Shown piece by piece: positions 52,572-63,320 of a DNA stretch of 64,000 nucleotides. The position numbers were made by a program, and so were the translations under genes. A model generated the notes under the pieces. The model worked only from the letters and a program-made list of their open reading frames with translations. It made no database searches and was not told where the DNA came from. This DNA comes from Eutreptiella sp. 'Long Island Sound 2002' (taxonomy: Eukaryota; Euglenozoa; Euglenophyceae; Eutreptiales; Eutreptiaceae), in contig OZ038378.1 in NCBI GenBank assembly GCA_964036045.1, positions 56,898,498-56,962,497 on the forward strand, given 5' to 3'. Within the stretch, counting starts at the first letter, position 1; each line of letters starts with the position of its first letter.

Positions 52572-54487
52572 GGAATAAGCGTTGAGGCGTCAAAGTGAAA
52601 TCCGCCAAGCAAAGTGCCAAATGAGGAAAGCGTGTGACAGACTTGATTCAGTATTGAAGGGAGGTAATCTCGGAGTACTCAGGTGTCACCAAGATGTGGT
52701 TGATCTTCAAAATGAATCTTAGGCGGCTCAAGTTGCATGGTATAGAACGACAGAAAGTGCCCAAAATACAAGGCCTCAAAAAACATCAAAAGAACCATTC
52801 TTTGGCTTGCAAAAAATCAAGCCGTTTTTGAAACACCAAAAGAACGAATGAGCAAGCACACAACAGTGGACTTTTCAAATGGCCATGAATCTGAGTTCGG
52901 AAGACACTCGATTTTCGTTCCACACTTGTTGTTGACAAAGCGATTATGAACACAGCCATATGCACGGCGACAGAAAAGAATCAAGAGAAAATGCTGGCGT
53001 GGCAAATTGTTCACGCGTCAGGCACATTCAACCACCATGGTATGATTAATATAAAACAGATCAAATAAATAAGGAAAAGAGAAACAAACAAAGGTCAGGC
53101 CACCCCAGGTCACCCCAAAAACCCCTCAAAAGTGCCTTTTGTGGTTCCTTCATATCTCATAGAGAAAAGAGGTTCGAGGTTTTATATCTATTTTCCAAAC
53201 AACACTAAAGTATGTGCCTTCTAACCATGGGTCACTTTTATTTTCAAAAAATGGGAATGGCTATGGTAAAAATGCAACAAGTTACCGCACAAACCACTTG
53301 GTGAAAAATCATCCAAAATGGTTTTGGAGCTTTGTTTATTTCTCTGGGACCATGGAGAGTTCGAACCTGAACCAAGGTGTTTTCAAAACACTGGAGTAAG
53401 GAGTTTACGACATAAGTTTACTTTTATATTGGCGTCAAGAATGGATTTTACCCTTGGTGGTCAGCTTAGTGCAGGAAAGCATGTTTTCAAATTTGTTGGT
53501 CATGATGCTACAAAAAAAAGACCTTTTTCAGAGCCTATGGTGAGTTGGTGAGCCATCAAACCTGTTTTGGAAAGGTAATAATGTCTAGTTTGCAGATGTA
53601 TGATCTTTGGATTGTGTCGAAAATGCAATGACAGTGAAAAGGTTCAATTTTCTAATGCTCTTCCGATGGTTTTTCACCATGTGTTACGTGTGAGATTCAT
53701 GTTTCCCCCCCCAACTTCTATTTCTCTGAGCCTATGATGAGTTGGGTCAATGTCAAATATGTTTCGAGAACCTGGAGACATGCCCTGCACAGTGCGAATG
53801 ATCATTTTCTGACATCACAGCAACAGAGGAATATACTGTGGTGCGGAAGCTGGGCATTTTCAGGAAAAAATGGGTTTTTGACATCAATTTTTGGTAAGCC
53901 ATTCGCGAATCTTTTGTGTTCTAACCTTGAATCATTGTATGATATTGCAGTTTGTGATTGTTTGCATCAGTTTTGATTCGGTCTAACTAGGCTTAGCCTA
54001 GGTAGAGAGGTAGATACCTTAGAATTACTTTAGACACACAATAAATAGTGAAACATTTTGTTGTCTTTTTTTTCGGCCACAAAACAAATTTGGCCACAAA
54101 CATTAACAGACCGTTTGCGACTGCCACATTCACCGTCCTATCCGCTCGGAGACTCCTGCAAAACTAGTGCCCTGATTACAGGGTACCTGATGATGCGTAG
54201 GGCCCAAGAGTTGGACATTATCCCTGTAGCTGCGCAGACGGAGTTTGGGCCGTGCGGCGAAATAGGGCACCGAGGACGAGGGTGGAGAAAGACAGGTGTG
54301 AGTGGAAGGCGGAAGAGAAAACTCAATGCAGGAGCACCCAAATGAAACATTAAATGTCCGCACTCAACCAAGCCATTTGCATTGACCTCTCTCTGGGTCC
54401 TTGTGACCATCCTTCAATGAGAGAGGTTGATGGTGGTATATGGACGCAGAAGAAGTTTGCAACACATACTTACTCTTAATTACATAC
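52572..54487. other. AT-rich stretch without recognised genes
   Basis: The part nearest 52571 may be PLE 5' UTR. The rest has only short frames, none with domain features or conserved motifs. No tRNA, tandem repeat or inverted repeat was noticed. Confidence 0.4.
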
Positions 54488-54516
54488 TCTAGCTAGCTAG
54501 CTAGCTAACTAGCTAG
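54488..54516. repeat. (CTAG)n microsatellite
   Basis: Seven CTAG-like units with one interruption, CTAACTAG. Confidence 0.9.
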
Positions 54517-54764
54517 TGTAAGAGACGCATTGACGTTTATGGTATCATAATCCTAATGCTAACGGTTGAGTTCAACTCAACTTAATGTCTCTGGTCCTCC
54601 CCCTGTAGGGCAGGGTGGTGAGGAGAAGTGCGACAAGGCGCTGGTACTGTAATAGAGGTAACCATTCCAGTAGGTGCAGGCCGGAATGTTAGTGTGCGAT
54701 ACCATTGAACTTCTTTTCATCCCTTTACCTTTGACCTGAAGTGAGCGCTGAACACTGGTTACAG

Positions 54765-54918
54765 CCTACGGTTGCCCTACCCAACCCGCTGCCGGCCTAC
54801 GCATACACACGGCCTACGGTTGCCCTGTGTTGCATTGGCTTCCCACGTAGACGCACGGCCGACGGTTGCCCTGTGTCGCAATGAGATTTGCTGGGCTTGT
54901 ACGGCCTTCGGTTGCCCT
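54765..54918 (+). repeat. Four copies of a 14 bp core at 46-48 bp spacing
   Basis: CCTACGGTTGCCCT or a one- or two-base variant occurs at 54765, 54813, 54859 and 54905, each preceded by CA or GG. Spacers are not repeated well, so the core appears to be what is kept. No function is known to me. Confidence 0.85.
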
Positions 54919-57900
54919 ATAAGTCTCAGTCTTGGTTTTGGTTTTCTGGCGAGCTGTGTGTATTACATCATCCATTGTTTCATTCGAGCACAATTGCATT
55001 TGAGCTAGGAAGTGATTTGTCCTCATTTCACTCTACCATGCACCTGATCCTTCACTGCATGGCCGTCAAGGCAAGCGTTAGACTAGTGATGTATTCTACT
55101 CTCCATTCGGATTGCATTTCATTCATTTCCTTCAATAAGGTCACTCATTCTTTGCTTTTCACTTTGCAAATCTGACATTTTATACTTATTGCATTACTTC
55201 CTTATTGCAGCGGCTTGCCAATAACGCTCAACATGCAATATGGTCCCTAATTGATCTGCCCTACGTAGTTCTATGAGCACGTTTGCTCAATAGACCCGGA
55301 GTTTTGGTTCCTCGGTGAACAATCAATTCATATCCCTTCCACTTTTGTTGCTTAACTGCAAGTTGTGGGGAATGAATCTCTTTTTCCAACCCTCGCGATC
55401 ATTGACCTAGGTCATTTGGTCTAAAGAGCTAGTTTATCCTCAAATTTGCTACCGAACCACTGCGGGTACGTTCCGCTTCGTTAACGTTCGCTAGATCGCC
55501 TGGTACAGCCCCAATTACCGGGTTTGAGAGTGCTCAATTGAGTGTTCGCAGTCTGCTACATCACATCACATTCTCTATCACCCCCAACAAGAACATCAGA
55601 CGCATGATAGACCCAATTGGATTCTTCTTTCACACATTCTGTCCCTCATCACACTACACATACCACACACACACGAACACCTACCATGAGTCATTTGATT
55701 GTTCCGTTTCTTTGTTTGAATATCACACTCTGAGGAATTGCTGTAGTACCACTTCCATGGAATTTTTGTCTGCGAGCCGACATGTAGGTCACTTCCTTCG
55801 TGTAGATAGGCAGTGTCCGCCTACAGCCGACATTGGTCTCACCCCGCCACATCTTTGTTGTGTAACACAAGTGAACAGGTTTAAGTTTGGTCACTAAGCC
55901 TGTAACTTGGCTAATGCATTCCGCGGTGTGTTAGTGAAGAGTCCTACGCCGGTAGCCACCGAGACCAAGCGGTGCACTACGGTAGGCTCATTGAAAAGGA
56001 TTGTCGAAAGGTGTTGAATGCCTACAGTGTATAGGATTCTACCCTCGCACGGGTAGATAGCTACTTTCCATGCAGCTGGATAGACCCCTTCTCTTGCGGT
56101 AGAGATAGATGACGGAGTTAAGCTCCATGAGGATAGCCTGAATCCTGGAATTCAGTTGAGCGGAATGCGTTCATGTTGTAGGAAGACAGGCCCCCGCACA
56201 GATGGCTTTGTACAACCATCTGTTGGGCAAGGGGCTCGCCATTGATTGGTCTTCTGGTAAGGTACAGAACACACTTTGACTACGATAGCATTTTTCGGAG
56301 ATTTACTTGTTCCAGTTGTCTCAGACAACAGACCATTCATTCCGCTTATATGAGGCAGTAGCGACCCTCCTATCTCGCTTATGAGGGCAGTGGCGACCCC
56401 ACAGTCGGGTAGGATGTAGGCTTGCTTTCGAGCTATGCGGTCAATCCAGGAAAGAGCCAACCTTTCCGAGGCCTTGACTGCTTACCTACTTCTTTTCAGA
56501 ACAACCCCAGGGGACCAACCCACCCCTACCCGTAAACCCATCCCCTACATTCACATACAATTCATTGGTTTTTGTCATGTTTAGCACTTGCCACAACCCA
56601 TACATCTTCTTTCTCTGAATTTACATCATCAACACACTTCTAGCTTTTCACTTCTTCGTGCAAATTATTTGAATTGGTAATGTAAGTCATTTAGGACATT
56701 TCTACACAAATCAGTATTCCCGCTAGCTTCATATCTCATTAGGTTACTGTGTGCTATGTCCTGGTATCCATGGTGCATATGTTGCATAGGGTGGAGTACA
56801 GAGCATATTGGCGTGATGGAATTTTGATTCTTTTGTACATGATTTCTAGGCATGATGATAACTGATGTTTCGGCTTTGTTTAGTGATAGATAGAAGGTAT
56901 GAGTAAGAGGTTAGTAATGAAGAACTATATCTTTCAACGCCTTCTTGGTTGAAAAATTAGTATAAATCCCCATACCCCCATAAGGATCAATTATTGAATG
57001 ACCTTGACCCAAGGATACAAAGAGCAGATCTGGGTCAGATGAGCTTTTCAGATTTGTCTCATTGTGACTGCCACCAACCACTAAACCAATCAAGAGTTAC
57101 TCATTACTGATGCTGTCTCGCTTTCTCTGTTCATGTAATACAGGCCAAGAAACCCATTGCAGGTACCAGAATGCATCCAGCCGGAGCATTCGGGGTTGGT
57201 ACCACGCACCCATTGAGTGAGGTGGTATATCCTCTCTTTGGATGACGCAACCAAGTCATGTCAATAGACAGCTTGGGCAGAGCTTGAATTTCTGGTTTAA
57301 CCCCACATGTTGCGTTTCATTCTCAATTGTTATTGATTTGCTGTATAGCTCATTGTAATCTAGACATCTACATCCAGGTGTATTACTCTTACCCTAGATT
57401 TTTGCCTGAAGATTCAGGTTATCATTGTTCATATTTTGTATGCCAGCTTTTTGCTTAGAGTTTTTCATGTTTCATTTTCAGCCCTACTTTACGTACCTAA
57501 GACTTAGGAGCTTTGCCCTCTTAGATAGAGATATATCTTTACCTCTAGGAAGGGGGTAGTAAGACACTACATTAGACACTCAGAACATTCAATATGAGCG
57601 TTCCTTACACCCATACCCCTCCTTATGTTAAGATTATCAGCTTGTCATGAACATTCTTAAGTGAATGTGCATGAAGCTTAGGATGGGGGTGTAAGAAGCT
57701 GGGGCATTTGGGCCTCTCAGAAACTTCTTGGAGGATCTCTACAAGACCCCTCAGAGCTTCAACACCCTAAGGCACTAAGATATTTGCTCATATTTGGTTC
57801 ATATTTGAAGCCCATAGCTTACTGCTAGATTATACTGCTCTTAGGTACACTACAGAGAGCAGAGATCTAGGATAAATTAGTAGCCATACATGAATAATCA

Positions 57901-58357
57901 CTTTCCATATGCTATTAACGTGATTTAATCATGTTTTATGCTATTCTAGAAGGTTCTAATGTATTAGAAGCGATTTTGAAGCTATTTAGAAGCTTCGGAA
58001 GGCCTGTCGCGATTGTTGGCGCCTGCTGTCGCCGACAACGATTTACGTAATGTTGACAAGGCCTTGAACAAGATAGACTACTCAGAAAGTTGTTGAAAAA
58101 AGTTTTTTTTGCCTTTTCAATGAGATTTTGATGTTACATTATTTTTCTTGTTATTTAGGCATGTGAACCCGTATTACTGGACCAGCCAGTTGGTCCAGCT
58201 TGATATTCGTCAAGTTTTTCGTCTTCTTGCTGTTGCCTGTGTCCTGTACTTGCCAACAAGATCAATTTTAATGGAGAACATTTGAAACAATTTGATTTTT
58301 AAGTGCAAGACAAGGCAAATGTGTTTTCTATATGCACCGAAGCGCAAGCATATGACA
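54919..58357. other. Long AT-rich stretch without recognised genes
   Basis: No open frame here has recognisable domains. I looked for long terminal repeats, tRNA arms and LINE motifs and found none I would defend. It may be decayed repeats or intergenic host DNA, and intron-split host exons cannot be excluded. Confidence 0.35.
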
Positions 58358-58413
58358 GAACCATGGGGCGCCTCTCCACGACCCAGTTCACCTACGTACC
58401 TACCTACCTACCT
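58358..58413 (+). mobile_element. LINE-C 3'-end fragment (56 bp)
   Basis: GAACCATGGGGCGCCTCTCC, a short variable part and an (ACCT)n-type tail match the 3' end of LINE-C, here in plus orientation. Nothing upstream matches, so it is a severely 5'-truncated copy. Confidence 0.65.
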
Positions 58414-58900
58414 TGGGTGTCGGAGTATGTGTATTTGTGTGCACGCTCCGCCTGTACCCTGCCAATCGTGGCCGGGTTTTGTGGTGTGTGAATCTGGGTT
58501 AGGGTTTTGCTTTCACTGGGCCATTCCTGGCTGGGGTGTTTGGGTGTGTGTGTTTGTGTGTGGCTGTTTGTTTGTTTACAATTTGTTGTACCATTTTTTT
58601 TGGAGATTAACACATCGTTCCTCGGATTTCTTTGGAAGAATCAGCCTCAGACCCACGCATTTTCTGGCTGGGTGTGTCGGAGCTTGAGAGGGGAGTGTTA
58701 ACCCGGTAGAACTATGAGGTGGTTAACACCCAACCCAAATGCTTTGCATTTTTCGCACGCAATTGTTTGTTGCACTGCACCTTCTTGGTATTTTTCAGTT
58801 TGAGATGTATCCCAGGACATGAAACGGGTGTAACGTTTTTGTGCAACCTACATTTTCGTTTTTTCCAGCGTAAAATCCTGATATTTGTGTATGCACTGAA
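58414..58900. other. Sequence with weak likeness to LINE-C 3' UTR
   Basis: Short stretches (CACGCTCCGCCT, CCCTGCCAATCGTGGC, TTCCTGGCTGGGGT) resemble 2200-2420 and 42150-42190, in the opposite orientation to the fragment just before it. It may be an old inverted copy. No coding signal. Confidence 0.4.
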
Positions 58901-58939
58901 ACTTAGGCGGCCAAGGCAGGTACACTTTTGTACCGGGGT
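58901..58939 (+). repeat. Left terminal inverted repeat
   Basis: 39 bp, partner at 59720-59758, five mismatches clustered at positions 9-18. The inner 20 bases are identical in both ends and contain their own short palindrome GGTACACTTTTGTACC. Confidence 0.8.
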
Positions 58940-59719
58940 CGTTAGAAAAATGAACAGAAAAATACGGTCGGTAAATTCTACCAAATACGCACTTTTTTTG
59001 TCAACAATTTTTCCAAGCGGGACCGGGTCTCAAAAAAGTCAGTTTTTCAACAAGGCTGTACAAAAGAGTGCTTTTTCAAACTTCCTCATCAGTGATTGGG
59101 AGGACTCGCAATTGAAAAATCATTTTTGTTCGAAAATGGAGATATTTGAACCACATTTTAAATTGTGAGGCCTCGCAATACTCTCAGTTGGAATGTGTAA
59201 AAGGACCCCATTTCAACAATACGTGGTTGCTGTTCAGTGTGTACACAGTGGAGCTGCCATGTAAATAGGTTTATTTCGAAATATGCATTCTGAAAATGGG
59301 AGTGAAATAGCCAAATTACCCAGTTTCGAATGCGAGGCATCGCATTCCAATTCAGAATGAGGGTCATTTAAGGGATATACCTACATTTTCAATTTGGATT
59401 GCGAGGCCTCGCAATACAAATTGAAGATGGCATCATTTAACTACATTCTTCAGTCAGCCACCATGAAAAGGCCAGGAAAAAAATGATGACAAAACGTTGT
59501 GAGGTACCAAAGTCAAAAAGTGGGGCATGTATATCAGAATACCGCAGATTTTGGGCCTCTACCAGAAAAATATAGGTAGTTTGCCGAATCCAGCATATGC
59601 TTTTTCCCGCCGAGAACATGCATTTTGGGGGGTAATTGGACCAAAGAGCTGACTGCTTAAAATTTCCCTCGGTAAAACGTAGCTACATGAGGTAAATTAC
59701 CTAGTCAAAATTTGCAGAC

Positions 59720-59758
59720 ACCCCGGTACAAAAGTGTACCCGTTTCGGCTGCCTAAGT
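59720..59758 (-). repeat. Right terminal inverted repeat
   Basis: Reverse-complement partner of 58901-58939. The sequence just outside is GAAATTG, against CTGAA outside the left end. Confidence 0.8.
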
Positions 59759-60036
59759 GAAATTGACAACCTCAGCACTGTTTGGCACAGTGTTGGTATC
59801 ACTCGATCAGGATTTTCTGCAGCTTTACACCGATGGTGTTTTTACCATTTTTTATACTACGGCGAGTCTTGCGATCGCGCGCCGCCGATCCAGAAAATGT
59901 CGATTTCTGTTCATCTTGAAAGGCTTTCAATTACTTTTATAGTTTAGATTAATTTTATATTCGTTTTAAGGTATGGCGCATGCATGCGCACCTCAAGCGC
60001 CGTTGCTGGCACTAGTTTTCGTGGTCCAAGTAGGCC

Positions 60037-60910
60037 ATGTTCGTGATTTTCTATACAATTGTACACGAGCTGAATCCTGAGGGGAAGGGCACCCAATCAC
60101 AGCCCATCAGTGGGGCTTTGCAGGCATATACTGATCTGGTGCCAAAGCGCATCAGGGAGGCGGGCATCCATGCTGTAAATATGCATTGTTTTGGTTATAT
60201 TACAATGTTACAGGCCCCCCTTTGGTCATATCTTCTCAGAAAATGTGAAAGGGATCGTTTCGAAATCTCTTCGGATTTTGTGGTCATGACCTTGACTTGT
60301 ATGTTGTCGGTGCAGGGGATTGGAAGGAGATTTGTTTGCGTTTTTTTGGGGTGATGTTGGATGTATCGGCCAAAGCTGATTTCAACAAAACAAAGGACTT
60401 CAAAAATCTTACACAGGAAGCTTGCAGGAAGCCGGTCTAGTTGTGCTTGAATACCGGCAGCTTCTCTCCGATTCGGCCCAAAACCCAGGGGCCGCCTGGG
60501 CATTTGATGGTACAGGTATGAACTTAGTCCGAAGTAACCCCTTCTTCACCCAGGGGTTGGAGCGCCTGCGCGTTATCTTTGAACGCCTGTCCAAGCAGTG
60601 GGTGCATTACACTGGGGAATACGAGAGTGGTGCCACATTACATGCGATAAGTACCCCGGACGCGGATGTACTAGGTATTCTTGCCGCCTCCTCTTGTTTC
60701 GAACAGTCTTTTTTTGGAGTCCTTTCCTTTGCTTTGAAGTGTACTGGCCATTTGGCTGCCCCATGGCGTGTTTCTGCTGTAGCTATAGCTAAGCACAATG
60801 CTCCATGCACCAGACCATTCCTAAATGAAGATTGCAAGCTTGTACTGACCCTGTACGTGATGTGGAACAGCAACATGGTGGTGGTTGTAAAACGGTGCAA
60901 CAGCAATTGA
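60037..60910 (+). pseudogene. Possible coding remnant, function unknown
   Basis: Two neighbouring frames (60037-60354 and 60422-60910) have protein-like composition rather than simple repeats, for example LVPKRIREAGIHAVNMHCFG and GAAWAFDGTGMNLVRSNPFF. They are in different frames, separated by 67 bases, so would need an intron or a frameshift. I recognise no family. They could equally be chance frames. Confidence 0.2.
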
Positions 60911-61390
60911 GTATCACGGTGAAACCAGACCGGGTGGTCAGGAGCAGAGGTCGCAGTGGCATGGGCAGCAACATTGCTTGACACCGAAGACATAACGATA
61001 GTGTTGACTGAATAGTATCCTGCAAACAGATATGGTACACATAGCCAATGAAATACCTGATATGCACATATGAGAAATCCACCCTATCATCCACTAATTG
61101 AATAACTACTAAACATCCAAGATTGCCTTATCTATCCCACATCCTATGTTCCTAACAAGGAAATGGAATATGATATACCCTATCCCACATATATCCCATA
61201 TATAGGGCCAAAAAATGCTCCCTTAGGGGTAAAATGCCAGGGTAGAGTTGTGACCTGCTTCACCCCCCCACTTAAAACGACTGCCACGGGCAGGAAGTAC
61301 ACGCCCAAGAGGAACGTAGCAGTCACAAACAGCAGCAAATCACGGGTTAGCAGATTGCCTCCTATAGGGAAGAACCTACGCCAGGCAATC
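60911..61390. other. No recognised feature
   Basis: Mixed-composition DNA with repeated ATCCCACAT and TATCCCA words near 61130-61200. No coding or RNA signal recognised. Confidence 0.35.
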
Positions 61391-61427
61391 TCGGAGCCGG
61401 CCGCACGGCCGCTGAATTAGCTCCGAT
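61391..61427. other. Strong hairpin beside a tRNA-like T-arm
   Basis: TCGGAGC and GCTCCGA form a 7 bp outer stem around an inner CGGCC/GGCCG hairpin. Five bases beyond it, the minus strand reads GGTGGTTCGATTCCCACC, which looks like a tRNA T-arm but has an eight-base loop. No matching acceptor or D-arm is present, so I do not call a tRNA. Confidence 0.35.
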
Positions 61428-63195
61428 CGGTGGGAATCGAACCACCGCCGAAATACACAAATTGACAAACGGGATCCCGCAGGTCCCGCAATAAGTAGTA
61501 GGCGAAATCGCGAGCTGTTGCGCGTAGAGTCTGGTCCCTGCGTGTCGCATGAGGCATGTGGGGTCCAGCAGGTAAGGGCAGGTAGTTTTTCAAAAAATTG
61601 AAACTAAAGGCAAAGTGAAATCACACTTTTAAACAAAACTGAAGGTAATGGTACATGCGAAGCGGTGCGACGCGAAAGTGCAAAAATTTCACATGTTGAA
61701 AAAGAAAAACTGCCAGGAGTATTGACGGGAATGTCCAACAGTAACGTAGGACTGTGCCTGCACAAGGGAGCACGTGGGGAAACAACGATAGAGGGCAGGG
61801 ATGCATGTCTGACTTGTGCTCGCCACTGCCTTGTGCATGCCTAGGTCACTTAACAAACACGGCCACGATGGCCCACCGTGCGCGCGGTAGCTCACTAACT
61901 AGAGGAAAGAGGCCACGATGGCCTCAGGGTAAAAGAACCGCTGTAAACACTAGGCACAAAGAGAAACACGGGTACGATGCCCACACCTTCCACCTTCGTG
62001 CTTTAGACAATTTATGAGGGCTTGTATGGTCTTGATGCTGCTTGATGTGCTTGACCTAACGCTTGTATTAACGAGTGAGCTCTTGCTTGTAAGATGTAAG
62101 CTTGCTTGATCACCTGCTTGTAAAGACTCAGACAAGGCCTAGCCAAAGGCCCACTTGCAAACAGAACCGACACACAAAAGAAAATGAAACGAAGGCCGGT
62201 GTGCCTTGTGTGTGGATTGCTGGAAACCAGCCACGGCTGTGGCTAAATGCTACGGGCACGGCTCAGCCAAGGGCCGTGTCCGTGTGGATGCTTAATTTAG
62301 CATGTGTGTCACACGTGATGCACCACGTAGAGGGTAAAGGAGGAGGTACGGAGATGGGATGAGGGTGTGAGTAGACACACTTAAATAGACAAAACTCATA
62401 ACCATGTAATAATAACCTGACCTCACTGCTAACCCCTCACCTAGGAGCCATACTACGTATATATATCATATATACACATAATAGAGCGATGCACACCGAC
62501 AAACACAAGACACACTTGTGCGCGCACACCCATTGGCAGGGCCCGGGGGCACACACTCGCCCGGAGGGCATCACAGAGTGTGGGTCTCGCGATGGCGGCC
62601 TTGGGGCACGTGATGGGGGCACTCCACACATACGGCACGTGCAAGAGCTTCCACAAACTACTCACGTACACACAACAAACAGTAAGCATATCCACAATAG
62701 AACACGTGTATAGATACGCCACCTTGTTGCTTGGTGTTCGTGTGTGTCTTGGGGGCGTGCGTATAAACACTTAGGTTAGCTTGCGTGTTACCTTTGTCGG
62801 TGGGTGTGCCACCGGCGGGCCGTAGCGCAGGGGGTCACCTCCAGGTCGCAAATTGGGGAGGTCGCCCGTACGGTCCCGCTGGTGTATCAGCCCACCCTGC
62901 TCCCCGGGGGCACGATGACACGCCCCGAAGGAGTTTTACTCCCCCAACCCCTCTACACCGTGTATGAGGGATTCATGTTTACACCTCCGTGTGTAAACTT
63001 GGGCCGGTGTACACGGCTACAAAACCCCAAAGGTAGGTGTCAACCTAGGTCTTGCTTGTTCGGGGGGCGGGTGATAACCAACGTAATAGGCAACCATATA
63101 ATCCCGTAACTAAATTAATGGCATGCGCACACACACGCTACTATTGGCCACGGGCACACCCGGTTTTGGTGTGTCTCGGACAGAGAGACTCGTGT
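61428..63195. other. No recognised gene
   Basis: Short frames only. GGCCACGATGGCC occurs twice (61860-61925). A tRNA A-box-like TAGCGCAGGGGGT lies at about 62824, but no B box follows at the right distance. Nothing here supports a gene call. Confidence 0.35.
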
Positions 63196-63320
63196 GTGTT
63201 GTGGAAATCCAAGTCCACGCACGGGTCTCTATAAAGAAAAATGCCACGCCCATATCCTAACCCGTTTGGTTGGGTGTTGGGATAGAGGACCCCTCGGGTG
63301 TTGTGGAAATCCAAGTCCAC
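63196..63320 (+). repeat. 23 bp direct repeat, 102 bp apart
   Basis: GTGTTGTGGAAATCCAAGTC plus CAC occurs at 63196-63218 and 63298-63320. Weaker matching continues on both sides (CTCG before; CTCTA and GAAAA after), so it is a degenerate tandem duplication. Confidence 0.8.

Larger units (their letters stand above)
58901..59758. mobile_element. Terminal-inverted-repeat element, 858 bp, non-autonomous
   Basis: The left end (58901-58939) and the reverse complement of the right end (59720-59758) match at 34 of 39 bases, starting ACTTAGGC and including GGTACACTTTTGTACCGGGG. A GAA triplet flanks both sides, a possible 3 bp target duplication. Internal open frames are short, with no transposase motif, so it would depend on an enzyme made elsewhere. 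The interior carries several GAGGCCTCGC-type palindromes. Superfamily is undecided. Confidence 0.7.

Noticed and set aside
59070-59100. Hammerhead ribozyme core (CTGATGAG followed by GAAA on the minus strand)
   Set aside because: Stem II between the two boxes cannot form and the flanking stems are absent.
61421-61500. tRNA gene on the minus strand
   Set aside because: Only a T-arm-like box is present, with an eight-base loop. No acceptor partner, D-arm or anticodon arm fits.
62815-62890. tRNA-like A box (TAGCGCAGGGGGT)
   Set aside because: No B box at the required distance and no cloverleaf pairing.
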